A stretch of 64,000 nt of DNA from Oligoflexus sp. (lineage in GTDB: Bacteria; Bdellovibrionota_B; Oligoflexia; Oligoflexales; Oligoflexaceae). Of this stretch, positions 28,615 through 38,091 are shown in pieces (position 1 is the first letter of the stretch; every line of letters begins with the position of its first letter). The DNA lies in the NCBI GenBank assembly GCA_014378195.1, contig JACMOC010000071.1, positions 47,078 through 111,077 on the forward strand. The letters are read 5' to 3'. A program made the position numbers and the translations under genes. The notes beneath the pieces were generated by a model that saw nothing but the letters and a program-made list of their open reading frames with translations, searched no databases and was not told where the DNA came from.

Positions 28615-29232
28615 TTAGGGCACCGAAGGCCACCGCTTCAGGGCATCGCTCAACTCCACAAGAGGGAGTCCGACGACGTTGGAATACGATCCTTGTATGG
28701 AGCGCACCAAAAACCCTCCGATGCCTTGAATTCCATAAGATCCGGCTTTGTCCATTGGCTCTTTGGTCTGGACATAATAGCTGATTTCAGCTGGCGAAAG
28801 CTGTTTAAAAAACACCAAGGTCTCCACCGCAAAACTTTCGCGGTGGACCTTGCCGTCACCGGCATCGCCAACCAGCGATACAGCCGTGATCACCTGATGC
28901 GAACGTCCCGACATCTGAGTAAGCATGCAAACAGCATCGTCAGTGTCGAGAGGCTTTTCTAAAACCTGGCCATCAAGAAGACCAATCGTATCAGCCCCGA
29001 TAGCGATCACCGGAGCCCGCGTGTCGGAGCGCGAAGAATAAACCGCCTCGGCTTTTTCCATCGAATTTCGTTTTGCATAATCCACACCGCTTTCACCAGG
29101 ACGGTGTTTTTCTTCGGTGTGGGGCGAAACGATCGCGAAAGGAAGACCGAGATAACTGAGCAGTTCCTTGCGGCGCGGAGAGGTGCTCGCAAGGATCAGG
29201 CTCAACGGAAAATTCTCAAGAGCGCTTGGCAT
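28615..29232 (-). CDS. maf: Maf-family nucleotide pyrophosphatase
   Basis: 205 residues from the ATG at 29232, preceded by GGGAGC; the track start lies 14 codons upstream, inside the preceding gene. Family motifs: LASTSPRRKELLSYLGLPF, the EK.R..E region (EEKHRPGESGVDYAKRN), IGADTIGLLDGQVLEKP, and the C-terminal GSYGIQGIGGFLV...GSYSNVVGLPL. Maf proteins hydrolyse non-canonical nucleoside triphosphates such as dTTP, UTP or modified forms and are linked to cell division. It overlaps the 3' end of the tsaC-like gene by 17 bases. Confidence 0.93.
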   Translation of the reverse strand: MPSALENFPLSLILASTSPRRKELLSYLGLPFAIVSPHTEEKHRPGESGVDYAKRNSMEKAEAVYSSRSDTRAPVIAIGADTIGLLDGQVLEKPLDTDDAVCMLTQMSGRSHQVITAVSLVGDAGDGKVHRESFAVETLVFFKQLSPAEISYYVQTKEPMDKAGSYGIQGIGGFLVRSIQGSYSNVVGLPLVELSDALKRWPSVP

Positions 29233-29866
29233 ATTGCTCCCATTTCTTTTTGATCGCACTACGTGATAACACACCTTCCCGGATCATGCCCCAGCTTCCG
29301 TCTTCTTCGAGACGGATGACTGTTGAGGGTGTGAATGTCTTTTCAAGCTGAGATTCAACCTGGCGAGGCGTGAGTTTCGGCAAAAAGACGTTGGGTTTGT
29401 CTTTCAAAAAGGCCAGAGCCGAGTTCCAATCATTCGCGCTGGGTTCGCCCGATACGTTCACGCTCGAACTTGGAAACGGCGAATTCAAACGAACGAGCAG
29501 CTGATGCATCCAAACGGTATCGCCTGTCCACTCGGGCATGCGCAGGCCGCATGTTCCGTCAGCAGCGATCAAAGACTTCGGACATTTGGTCGAAGCCTTC
29601 CATACAACGCTCAGAGCCGATGGCCACAAGCTTCTCAGGATCTCTTCCCAAGCTCCGGGAAGAGTTTGCCAGCAACGAGCCGCAACCTCATAACTCGAAA
29701 TGAGCGAGATGGGGCTTTTGCCGGCGCTGCGTGCCTTGAGAGCAATAAAGTTTTGCTCTGCGAGGGGCAGATGAGGATTGAAACTCAGACCCGGGACAGT
29801 ATCTGTCGGATGCAAGCATACTTTTCCAGACAACCATGCTTGAGCATATTCCTCAATCGATACCAT
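29216..29866 (-). CDS. Sua5/YciO/YrdC (TsaC-like) threonylcarbamoyl-AMP synthase
   Basis: 216 residues from the ATG at 29866, which has GAAGG nine bases upstream; the track start is a TTG that overlaps the purE stop. YrdC-fold motifs: CLHPTDTVPGLSF (usually YPTDTVYGL), KARSAGKSPISLI, LWPSALSVVW, CGLRMP and SVNVSGEPSAND. These proteins make threonylcarbamoyl-AMP for the t6A tRNA modification. The Tyr-to-Pro change in the first motif and the degenerate WPG motif suggest a paralogue; whether it is the main TsaC cannot be told. Confidence 0.82.
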   Translation of the reverse strand: MVSIEEYAQAWLSGKVCLHPTDTVPGLSFNPHLPLAEQNFIALKARSAGKSPISLISSYEVAARCWQTLPGAWEEILRSLWPSALSVVWKASTKCPKSLIAADGTCGLRMPEWTGDTVWMHQLLVRLNSPFPSSSVNVSGEPSANDWNSALAFLKDKPNVFLPKLTPRQVESQLEKTFTPSTVIRLEEDGSWGMIREGVLSRSAIKKKWEQYAKRS

Positions 29867-29871
29867 AGTTT

Positions 29872-30372
29872 TCAACCTTCAAAAATAACACGGTTTTTGC
29901 TGTCGCTCTCGAGGACTTGTGTCGTTTGAGCCTTGCGATAGCGAATGAGTTCGTCACTAAGAATCTTATCATTGGTGGCAATGATCTGAATCGCGAAGAG
30001 TGCGCCGTTGGTAAATCCGGCTTTGCCGAGAGTCATAGTCGCCACGGGGATACCCGCTGGCATTTGACTCATCGAAAGAAGGGCATCAAGACCGGCCGTC
30101 GCGGCATTTGCCACCGGCACGGCGAGCACAGGAAGATTCGTCTGCGCGGCCACCACACCGGCAAGATGGGCGGACATACCTGCAACGCAGATAATAACTT
30201 TGCCGCCTTGTTTTTCAAAAGCTGAGACGAGTCCTTCCACGAAGGCAGGCGAGCGATGAGCCGAGGCGATTCTGAGGTCATAGGACACCTTGAATTCGCG
30301 CAGGATCTCTTGACCTTTTTCCGTGATGATGAGATCGCTGTGGCTGCCTAAAAGAATAAGTACGTCACTCAT
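29872..30372 (-). CDS. purE: N5-carboxyaminoimidazole ribonucleotide mutase PurE
   Basis: 166 residues from the ATG at 30372, with AGGA upstream. Motifs: LLGSHSDL, the ASAHRSP loop with the catalytic His, and VAGMSAHLAGVVAA, followed by LPVLAVPV and TMTLGKAGFTNGALFAIQI. PurE moves the carboxyl group from N5-CAIR to CAIR in purine synthesis. The phosphate-binding segment differs from the usual GAGGAAHLPG. It follows purD by 24 bases in the same direction. No purK is seen in the window. Confidence 0.92.
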   Translation of the reverse strand: MSDVLILLGSHSDLIITEKGQEILREFKVSYDLRIASAHRSPAFVEGLVSAFEKQGGKVIICVAGMSAHLAGVVAAQTNLPVLAVPVANAATAGLDALLSMSQMPAGIPVATMTLGKAGFTNGALFAIQIIATNDKILSDELIRYRKAQTTQVLESDSKNRVIFEG

Positions 30373-30396
30373 AAGTTTCCTCATCGAAAGAAGGGT

Positions 30397-31698
30397 TCAC
30401 GATTCAAGGCCTGCACCGATGTCGGTGCGGAACTGAACGCCTGTCCAGTCTTTCGTCAAGCCATCGATGTATGTATAGGACTTTGCCCGTGCTGCCGAGA
30501 ACGTCGCCGCATGACTCACCACAGTGATCATACGTCCTTTTCCGGTAACGAGCTCATCTCTTTCGGATCGAACAGCTGCTGCAAAAACGCACAACGAAGT
30601 ATCCCTATTCGCGAAAGTCTCGCGCGGCACCACATAACGGCCCGTAGGGGTGTCGCCATAAGGATAACAGGACGACGCCAAAACCACGCAAACCGTAGCG
30701 CCTGTATTTTGGTCGGCTTCATTGACGAACTGAGGATCATCCGGCAAAAGCCCAAGCTTCATAGCTATCAACTGAGTCCAATCGCGGCGGTCGTGGAGCA
30801 CGAGGACCTCCGCTTCAGGATCACCGAGTCGCGCGTTGAATTCAACGACGGCAAATCCATCGTCGTTCCACATCAGACCCACGTAGAGGCAACCCGTATA
30901 TTTCAGGCCGCGTTTCGAAAGTTCGGCCGTAAGTGGATGCACAACGGCTTTCATCACGCGGTCGCCCGCATCAAGCGGCAACCATGGAACAGGCGTGTAA
31001 CATCCCATTCCGCCCGTGTTAGGGCCGACGTCGCCGTCCTGCAATCGTTTATGATCGACGGCAAAACCAAGGGGGGTCGGAGCGCCTTCGCCCATAAATA
31101 CGAAGAAGGAACATTCTCGCCCCTTGAGAACCTCTTCAATCACCACGGTTTCAGCGGCCTTTGCCATTCCCGAATAATAAAGTCTTTTACAGGCATCATC
31201 GATACTTTGTTCATCAAAACAAACAAAAACACCTTTGCCCGACGCCAGGCCGCTGGCTTTAATCACTGCCCCGCCGGTTCGCTGCAGACATTCGACTGCT
31301 TTTTTGCGGCACTCGGTTTCGCCTTTCACCACAAAAAAAGCCGCTGTTGGTATTCCAGCGGCGGCCATGACTTCTTTGGAAAAGGCTTTGGAGCTCTCGA
31401 GGCGTGCTGCGGCCTGCTCGGGCCCGAAACATGGCAACGAAAGGAGTTTGCAAGCATCCGCAAAACCATCTTCGAGCGGTTGCTCGGGTCCTACGACAAC
31501 GAAGTCGATGCCTTGGTTTTTGGCAAAGCGGGCAAGATCTTCCCAGCGCGCATCGTTACCGATATCCAGGCGTTTGCCATGGGCGAGGAGAGTCGGTGAG
31601 CCCGGCCACAACCATAACTCATCTGTGATAGAGGACTGGCGAATTTTCCAGGCGAGGGCATGTTCGCGAGCGCCTGAGCCAATAAGCAAGATCTTCAT
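30397..31698 (-). CDS. purD: Phosphoribosylamine-glycine ligase PurD
   Basis: 433 residues, normal for GARS. The N-terminal motif is MKILLIGSGAREHALAWKI, followed by the ATP-grasp domain with GRECSFFVFM, DGDVGPNTGGMGCYTPVP and FNARLGDPEAEVLV. It joins glycine to phosphoribosylamine in purine synthesis. First gene of the minus-strand run, so its promoter should lie between 31699 and 31875, which is shared with the divergent TPR gene. Confidence 0.98.
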   Translation of the reverse strand: MKILLIGSGAREHALAWKIRQSSITDELWLWPGSPTLLAHGKRLDIGNDARWEDLARFAKNQGIDFVVVGPEQPLEDGFADACKLLSLPCFGPEQAAARLESSKAFSKEVMAAAGIPTAAFFVVKGETECRKKAVECLQRTGGAVIKASGLASGKGVFVCFDEQSIDDACKRLYYSGMAKAAETVVIEEVLKGRECSFFVFMGEGAPTPLGFAVDHKRLQDGDVGPNTGGMGCYTPVPWLPLDAGDRVMKAVVHPLTAELSKRGLKYTGCLYVGLMWNDDGFAVVEFNARLGDPEAEVLVLHDRRDWTQLIAMKLGLLPDDPQFVNEADQNTGATVCVVLASSCYPYGDTPTGRYVVPRETFANRDTSLCVFAAAVRSERDELVTGKGRMITVVSHAATFSAARAKSYTYIDGLTKDWTGVQFRTDIGAGLES

Positions 31699-31875
31699 GG
31701 ATTCAGTTCCTCTTCGGTAGGTTGCGCACTTGCTCCCACCTTTTAACGAGCGCCCTCGACCCTGTCAACACTCACGGGATGGCGCGGCTTGATGGTATAC
31801 TGTTAAGACGGAGCTTTTGTTCATGCAATGCACGGCCACCCATGCTCGCCACAGAGAGGGTATCTCCTGAATATT

Positions 31876-32823
31876 ATGAAAAAATCAGCCTCCGATTTCT
31901 GGGACAACAAACGGTTTGCCTTCCTTTCGGCAGCTGCGAGTCGTTTTCCGGAAGAAAATATGGTTCGAATGGAGCGTCGTGGTTGGTTCCCGGGGCTACA
32001 CACTCATAGCGTCGAACAATGCCTGAAGGCTTTAAATAACGGCAGTTGCTCTATCATTGTCGTACACGACACACCTGAGGTGCCCGCGAGCTTTCTCCTG
32101 AGGGCCCAGCTGGTGGATCCGGTCGGTATTATCACACCGACGCTCGTCGCGATCGATGAAGCCCATGCGGGTGAGGCAGCCGTGCTCAAAGACTTCGGCA
32201 ATCCCGATCTTGTGAGCAATATCAGCAACCCATCCGAATTTACCGACAGTTTCGAATGGATGCTGAGACGTTGGTCAACGGGCAATCTGCGTAAACTTCT
32301 CTTTGCCCGTTCTGTCTATATTGGCAAAGACTTCAAAAAAGCCGCTCAAATGCTGACGGCGCTTCGCAGCGAAGTCGATGTTCAGCATTTAGTGACTCCC
32401 TGTATCGCCCAGCTCCTTATGAAGCAAGGCCAGTTCAAGTCGGTCGAGAGTTATCTTTTGCAGGCGCTTAAAGTCCATCCCAGAAATATCGGTCTGATCG
32501 CCAATCTTTCAGAGCTTTATCTCCGCTCAGCCATGCCAGGAACGGCTTTAAAGGTTTTAGAAGCCGCTCGAAAAAATCATGGCGGGCTTAGGCCTCTTTA
32601 TCCGGACCAGATTCAGGCGCACCTGATGCTGGGCCAAGTCGAACAGGCCATTCCTCTCCTCGAGGCGCTGGTTCGGGACAACTACAGAGGCCGTGATGCG
32701 GGGGTGTTTCTCGCTCGGTGCCTGATGGCGGAAGGGTTTACCGAACGTCTGGAACGAACGACTGAACTGCTCCAGATCAATCAAACCGAATTCAAAAACG
32801 CCTGGAATAAACTCGCCGGCTAA
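31876..32823 (+). CDS. TPR protein with a receiver-like N-terminus
   Basis: 315 residues from the ATG at 31876; the track start is 16 codons upstream. The first 120 residues look like a CheY-type fold (SIIVVHDTPEVP, VGIITPTLVAIDEAHAGEA) but lack a clear phosphoacceptor Asp and acidic pair. Residues about 150-300 are helical TPR-like repeats (AQLLMKQGQFKSVESYLLQA, IANLSELYLRSAMPGTALKVL, AHLMLGQVEQAIPLLEAL). It starts a four-gene plus-strand run with an ATPase and TamB/TamA-type genes, so it could be a scaffold or regulator of envelope assembly. Function unknown. Confidence 0.75.
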   Translation: MKKSASDFWDNKRFAFLSAAASRFPEENMVRMERRGWFPGLHTHSVEQCLKALNNGSCSIIVVHDTPEVPASFLLRAQLVDPVGIITPTLVAIDEAHAGEAAVLKDFGNPDLVSNISNPSEFTDSFEWMLRRWSTGNLRKLLFARSVYIGKDFKKAAQMLTALRSEVDVQHLVTPCIAQLLMKQGQFKSVESYLLQALKVHPRNIGLIANLSELYLRSAMPGTALKVLEAARKNHGGLRPLYPDQIQAHLMLGQVEQAIPLLEALVRDNYRGRDAGVFLARCLMAEGFTERLERTTELLQINQTEFKNAWNKLAG

Positions 32824-32850
32824 ATTTTTCTATCACTTTGCGAGATCCGT

Positions 32851-33819
32851 ATGGAAAGCCAAAGATTCTTAGCTTTTTGGGGGTTGAAGACTCTGCCGGG
32901 AAACGGGCAGATCGATCTTGATCAACTCTATTGGCAGGAACATACCCAAAGCCTCGTCTCCCGTCTTTTGCTGGCTCTGCAGAAAACGGGCAATATATCG
33001 GTGATTGTCGCACCTGCCGGTCACGGGAAGTCCACGCTTGCACGCTGGCTCTACCACCGCATCGATAGCGAAACACACGATGCCGCGATCATCTCGCTGA
33101 TGAAGCAGGAACACAACGCCGGCTGGCTTCTGCCGCGCCTCGCTCATTATCTGGGGCTGCCCGATAGCGTCCGCGACTCGCGCGCTATCCTTCAAAACCT
33201 GAGTTCGGTTCATGGCAAAATCCTGACGATCATCATCGATAATGCTCATTATTTGAGCGATGCCGAAGCTTTTGACGAAATCGCCTCGCTCTGTCAGATT
33301 CAGGCCCTCGCCGACTGCAGGATCAACTTTGTCCTGCTCGGCAACCCGAAGCTTGGTCAGAGCATTGAGAATAACCGCGACCTCCAGCATCGATTAGGCC
33401 TTTTGAGCGAATTGCAGCCGTTCAGTCGGCTCGACCTGCAGACCTATCTTTCCCAACGCATGCAGGACATAGGCATTTCGCGGCGCATACTGGTCCCTGA
33501 ATCACTTGCCCTTATTGCGCAACAGGGTTCGATGACCTTTGCCGGCATAAATGCTTTATTGGAAGCTTGCCTTTTTGAGGCCTTCCTGAAAGAACAAAAA
33601 ACCATTAGCACTGAGATCGTGTACGCAGCTTTTGAGAACACAGGTTTACGCCCGCAAAATGTGAATCGCCCTCAGGACCGCGATTCTGAGCCGATCAAGG
33701 CTACCAAGGTTCAACAAAAGAAACGCACAAGTTCCGCGGCGCCGAAGGCTGTGAATAGTTCGGGAGATCTGAATTCTCTCTTCTACAAATCAAGCCAGGA
33801 TCCCGAAGGCGAAGACTAA
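32851..33819 (+). CDS. ExeA/GspA-like AAA+ ATPase
   Basis: 322 residues. Walker A APAGHGKST is at about residues 54-62 and Walker B ILTIIIDNAHYL at about 125-135. The pattern of N-terminal FWGLKTLPG, HTQSLVSRLLLAL and RLGLLSELQPFSRLDLQTYL fits the ExeA/GspA/TniB group of AAA+ ATPases. The C-terminal 50 residues are polar and low in complexity. No membrane helix or peptidoglycan-binding domain is present, unlike true ExeA. It lies 27 bases after the TPR gene and three bases before the TamB-like gene, so a role with them is likely. Also possible is an unrelated housekeeping ATPase. Confidence 0.8.
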   Translation: MESQRFLAFWGLKTLPGNGQIDLDQLYWQEHTQSLVSRLLLALQKTGNISVIVAPAGHGKSTLARWLYHRIDSETHDAAIISLMKQEHNAGWLLPRLAHYLGLPDSVRDSRAILQNLSSVHGKILTIIIDNAHYLSDAEAFDEIASLCQIQALADCRINFVLLGNPKLGQSIENNRDLQHRLGLLSELQPFSRLDLQTYLSQRMQDIGISRRILVPESLALIAQQGSMTFAGINALLEACLFEAFLKEQKTISTEIVYAAFENTGLRPQNVNRPQDRDSEPIKATKVQQKKRTSSAAPKAVNSSGDLNSLFYKSSQDPEGED

Positions 33820-33822
33820 ACT

Positions 33823-36800
33823 GTGATTCAAGCACTCAAAAAGCTATTCATATTTTTCTGTATCCTCCTCGTCACAGGGTACGTCGGGAACCTATTGCTC
33901 GATAATCCCTACATGCATGGGGTGCTCCGCAATGCGATCAACGACCAGCTGCGGACGTATACCCACCTCAACGTTAAGTTTGAGGCCGTCGGTGCCAAGT
34001 TCTTGCCCCCTGGTCTTGAGGTTTACGGGGTCGAGATTAACGACACGAATAATACCGAGCTCCTGCGCGCCTCACACATCAAGGCCGACGTGTCGCTAAG
34101 GGCCCTGCTTTTCAGTCGGAAACAGCTCTTTAACATCGAGATAAACGAACCCCGGGTGAGTCTGCCGCTCCCGCCCCTGGCCGAACTCCTCCGCCTGGAA
34201 AAATTCCCTGATCTGTTGAAAGATACCGGTCCTCCGGTGTGGCCGCCCAAACAGGCCCTACCCTTTTATCGCCTGGCTATTACCAATGGTCAGGTTTCTT
34301 TGCGCCTTAAGGACAATTCCAAAGATCTACTCAGCCTCGTCACAACGGGTCTCGACCTCGAGATCATCTATCAGACCTGGAATCAATTTCAGGTGGATTT
34401 GACGTCTCAAACCACGAATTTAGCGCTCGATGGCAAAAACATTCTGGCCGATGCGAAGATTCAACTCGATATGAACAAAGTCACTGACGGCTTACGCAGT
34501 GACGTGTTCCGCATCGATTCCAAGGAAATAACTTCGACCGGACAGCTTCGTGTCGGCTTTGAGCTCTCGCCGCCCGCCCGGACCGGCCGCGTTTTAAAGG
34601 GCTTGAACATAAGGCTCGATAACCGCGTGAGTCGCGCTGACTTCGCGATTCTCGGCCGTTACCTTGGGACCGATAACACTGATGGCGAAGCCGCGGCAAA
34701 GGTCGACCTTCAGCTTCAGATTCCCTTTGATGACCGCAAAATCACCTGGGATCTTGATGGGGAGGGTCAAGCCAAAGCAGCGCGCATCGCTGGTTTCAAG
34801 CTCCACGAATCCAAAGCTGATTTTACCGTCCGCAACGAAGGCATGAGTTTCGAAAAAATTTCGGTAATCAAAGACGGCAAAGAGCGCGCCAAAGGCAAAG
34901 GCTTCCTCAGCTTTCAAAAAGATTCCAAGATCGTGTTTGAAGTGCAGCCCCAGGATCTTCCTATGAAGGATTTGATGGGTATGCTCCAGGTCGACAACTT
35001 CGAAGCCTTTGAGGCCAAACTCGCCCCGACTCAACTTGAGATTACGGGGCAGATGCAGCCTTTCCATCTCGATATTACCGGACCGGTGATCTTCGACGAA
35101 CTCACCTTTCCTTTCGTCAAATCGCTCGGCCCCAAGTTTCCGCAGGCTCCTCATTGCGAATTAAAAGCCGAGATGAGCGTCACCGAAAAAGTCTTCACGA
35201 TCCATAAAGGCGATGGTTATTGCCAAGCAAGCGAAGCCTCTGTGGCCCTGCGCTCCCCTCTTGATATCAAGGGCAAAATCACCTATTCGCAGAAGGACGG
35301 AATGGATCTGACGATCGAATCGGACGAACTGAATGGAGGTCTGCTTGATCATTTCATCAAACTTCCAACCACAGGCACGATAGAAACCTCGATTCGCATT
35401 GCCGGTCCCTACAATAAGTTGATCATCGGTGGGGAGGCCAGCGCACCCTCACTTAATATCTCAGGTTTTGATTTTCACAATATCGATAGCGATTTCAGCC
35501 TGCCTATAGCTAAAAATAGCATTGATATCAAACACTTGACTGCGCAACTGGGAATGAACGGAATTCTTGCCATCAACGGTTTTTCCATGGGCCTCACGCC
35601 TGATCTGCCCTTTCGAATGGATGTCACAGCAAAGCAGGTGCCATCTCATTTTATCAGCGAAGGCTTAAGCAAAACTCTCGGGCATGCCTCGCTGCGCCTC
35701 GGCATCGATTCTTTCAGAGGTCATCTGGCCGGCAAACTCCTTATGCCCCTCCATTACGAAGGCGAGGCGCAGGTCATTCTGCGCGATATCGGTTATGAGG
35801 ATGAGCAGCTCCTTACCGAAGCGCGCGTCAATTTTCTCGGCACCAAAAGCGGTCAGTCGCTCCGTGAGGGGACCGTTCGTCTCGATCGGCTCAACGCGCA
35901 TTTCAGTTATGACAGCAGCTATGAGAAAGCCACCCGTCCTGCCCCTCTGCCGGGCTTTCTGCAGGGCCTTGGCATCGATGATAAGACTCAGCTTAGATTC
36001 AGCTTTCATACGATCAATGACAGCCAGGATCATTTTCGCGTCAACAAAATCGATGAGTCAGAAAATCAACTGGCGTCTCTCCCCTACGCCGGCAAATTTT
36101 TTAGAGAGCAAAAGATTGGCGGTGTCATAGAACTTAATACCGATCTAGAGGGCCCGGCGGGTCGTCTTCAGGGTAAAATCGATGGCGCGCTACAGAGGCC
36201 GTTTTTATTTAATATGCCCGTTTCTGCTTTTTCATTTTCGGGCTTTTTAGATGGCACCAAACTCCAGTTGCCTGAGTTTCGCCACGCAGGCAACTCGATG
36301 GTAGGGCGGCTCAATATTGATTTTGGCAAACCTGAATTGCCTTATGACTGGTATATCTATCTCAAACAATTTGATGCACGGGCTGTCCTCGGCAAATTTT
36401 TTGCGGACGATCCGCGAAACTACGCGTATCTCACCGCCGAATCCACGATGAAGGGCCAGCTCAAGAACTTTTGGAAGTCCAAAGGGGAATTGGTCTTCAT
36501 CGATCTGAAAAGCAAACTCAACAGAAACCTCGGTAGCCGGACCACGGCCATGGAACTCAACAGCAGCCAAACCGTTCGTATCGATATTTCACCGGAAAAA
36601 TGGTCCTTTGAAGACAACAAACCACTCAAACTCCATGGCGACTTTTTTGAGCTTCAGATCTCGGCCGGCAACAATCGGCTCCCCGACAACCTCGATCTGC
36701 GCATGCAGGGCTCAATACGGCTCGACATACTCAAGAGCTTTACTAACCTTGCGGAAACCGCACGCGGTGAGCTGGTCCTGGACGGGTATTTGCGCGGGAG

Positions 36801-38085
36801 CATAAAAAACCCCGAGTTCTCGATGCGGATACAGGAACGCAAACTCGATCCCTTCAACCTGAAGGAATGGTCACCCGTGGCCCTTGGCCTCGTCAACTAC
36901 GGGCCTGCATTGAGCGCTGTGAGTATGGATATCGAAGTCAAGCAAGACCGGCTCGAAGTCCATAGATTCCGTGCTAATAAAGGCCGCGAGGGTACGATTG
37001 AGATCACGGGCGAACTTCTTTTCGATCAAAAAAGCAAAGATATGTCGCACCTCTTGATCAACCTCGATCGCATTGAATTCAACCGTCTCCAAATCCCGGT
37101 GCTGAAGACGGCAGACGCTGTGGTGAGTGGAGATTTGACTTTGAGTGGGAACGAATTTCCATTCAACTTGAGCGGCAATCTCAAAATCGATCGTTTCCAA
37201 TCGATCGGTAGTTTTGATTTGCGTAAGGAGATCGTCTCCTCCCTTTACGAAACCAAGCTCTTTAATAACATTAAGGGCTCCGGCCCGGTCACACCCCTGC
37301 TCAAGCTCGACGTCGCAGTTCAGGCTGACCATTCCATTCAGGTCAAAAACAAAACGATCGAAGCGCGCCTGTCCGCTAATTTACGGGTCAAAGGCACCGA
37401 TCTGCAGCCGCTTTTGCTGGGACAGATCATCGCCGACAGCGGGACCTTTAACTATCGACGGACTTTTAAGATCACCCAAGCCGTCGTGAGTTTTGACGAA
37501 CCTGTGTCGCCTCCCAACCCACGACTGGATATCGTGGGAGAAACCATCATCAATCCTTACAAAGTCAACGTTCAGGTAACGGGAGACCTTGCAGCCCCCA
37601 AAGTCACCCTGGTCTCGGATCCGCCGACGCGTGACGATGGAACGGCTATTACCAGCCTCGATATAGTCCTTTTGATTACGACCGGGAAACTCTCCGAGAC
37701 GGCCAACAAAACTGCGGCTGAGAAGGCCTCCGTCAATGAGATCTTCAGTTCCATACTCGTGTTTGCGGAAGAGCCGATCGAAAAACTTTTTGACCTAAGC
37801 GGCCAAACAGTGGTGCGCGAGGTTTACATAGATTCCTACCTATCCGAGGTTCAGCAGCGGCCGATCACTCGGCTTAACGTACCTTTCAACCTTTTCAATC
37901 AAGCCAATGCCGTGGTTCAGGTCGATGATGAGTCAAATACCAAGATTTCGTTTGAGTATCCCCTCCATGAAGGGATAACCTTGACGGGCAGTCTTGATCA
38001 CAAGGCCAACAACCGAACCAATGTGGAAAGCAACGTGCCGCAAGATACCGGCATCGATTTGAAGTTCCGCTTTGGATTTGACTAA
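33823..38085 (+). CDS. tamB: TamB/AsmA-like translocation and assembly protein
   Basis: 1420 residues from a GTG start. One N-terminal transmembrane helix (residues 7-25) is followed by a very long periplasmic beta-rich domain with AsmA-like N-terminal features (INEPRVSLPLPPLAELLRLE). It ends with the TamB/DUF490 C-terminal domain (PRLDIVGETIINPYKVNVQVTG, VPFNLFNQANAVVQVDDESN, FEYPLHEGITLTGSLDHK, FRFGFD). TamB-type proteins span the periplasm, carry lipids between membranes and work with TamA. Three bases after the ATPase gene and six before the TamA-like gene, so clearly one unit. Confidence 0.9.
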   Translation: MIQALKKLFIFFCILLVTGYVGNLLLDNPYMHGVLRNAINDQLRTYTHLNVKFEAVGAKFLPPGLEVYGVEINDTNNTELLRASHIKADVSLRALLFSRKQLFNIEINEPRVSLPLPPLAELLRLEKFPDLLKDTGPPVWPPKQALPFYRLAITNGQVSLRLKDNSKDLLSLVTTGLDLEIIYQTWNQFQVDLTSQTTNLALDGKNILADAKIQLDMNKVTDGLRSDVFRIDSKEITSTGQLRVGFELSPPARTGRVLKGLNIRLDNRVSRADFAILGRYLGTDNTDGEAAAKVDLQLQIPFDDRKITWDLDGEGQAKAARIAGFKLHESKADFTVRNEGMSFEKISVIKDGKERAKGKGFLSFQKDSKIVFEVQPQDLPMKDLMGMLQVDNFEAFEAKLAPTQLEITGQMQPFHLDITGPVIFDELTFPFVKSLGPKFPQAPHCELKAEMSVTEKVFTIHKGDGYCQASEASVALRSPLDIKGKITYSQKDGMDLTIESDELNGGLLDHFIKLPTTGTIETSIRIAGPYNKLIIGGEASAPSLNISGFDFHNIDSDFSLPIAKNSIDIKHLTAQLGMNGILAINGFSMGLTPDLPFRMDVTAKQVPSHFISEGLSKTLGHASLRLGIDSFRGHLAGKLLMPLHYEGEAQVILRDIGYEDEQLLTEARVNFLGTKSGQSLREGTVRLDRLNAHFSYDSSYEKATRPAPLPGFLQGLGIDDKTQLRFSFHTINDSQDHFRVNKIDESENQLASLPYAGKFFREQKIGGVIELNTDLEGPAGRLQGKIDGALQRPFLFNMPVSAFSFSGFLDGTKLQLPEFRHAGNSMVGRLNIDFGKPELPYDWYIYLKQFDARAVLGKFFADDPRNYAYLTAESTMKGQLKNFWKSKGELVFIDLKSKLNRNLGSRTTAMELNSSQTVRIDISPEKWSFEDNKPLKLHGDFFELQISAGNNRLPDNLDLRMQGSIRLDILKSFTNLAETARGELVLDGYLRGSIKNPEFSMRIQERKLDPFNLKEWSPVALGLVNYGPALSAVSMDIEVKQDRLEVHRFRANKGREGTIEITGELLFDQKSKDMSHLLINLDRIEFNRLQIPVLKTADAVVSGDLTLSGNEFPFNLSGNLKIDRFQSIGSFDLRKEIVSSLYETKLFNNIKGSGPVTPLLKLDVAVQADHSIQVKNKTIEARLSANLRVKGTDLQPLLLGQIIADSGTFNYRRTFKITQAVVSFDEPVSPPNPRLDIVGETIINPYKVNVQVTGDLAAPKVTLVSDPPTRDDGTAITSLDIVLLITTGKLSETANKTAAEKASVNEIFSSILVFAEEPIEKLFDLSGQTVVREVYIDSYLSEVQQRPITRLNVPFNLFNQANAVVQVDDESNTKISFEYPLHEGITLTGSLDHKANNRTNVESNVPQDTGIDLKFRFGFD

Positions 38086-38091
38086 CTCTGG

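Noticed and set aside
30511-31599. 362-residue plus-strand ORF antisense to purD
   Set aside because: Shadow of purD, which has clear GARS motifs.
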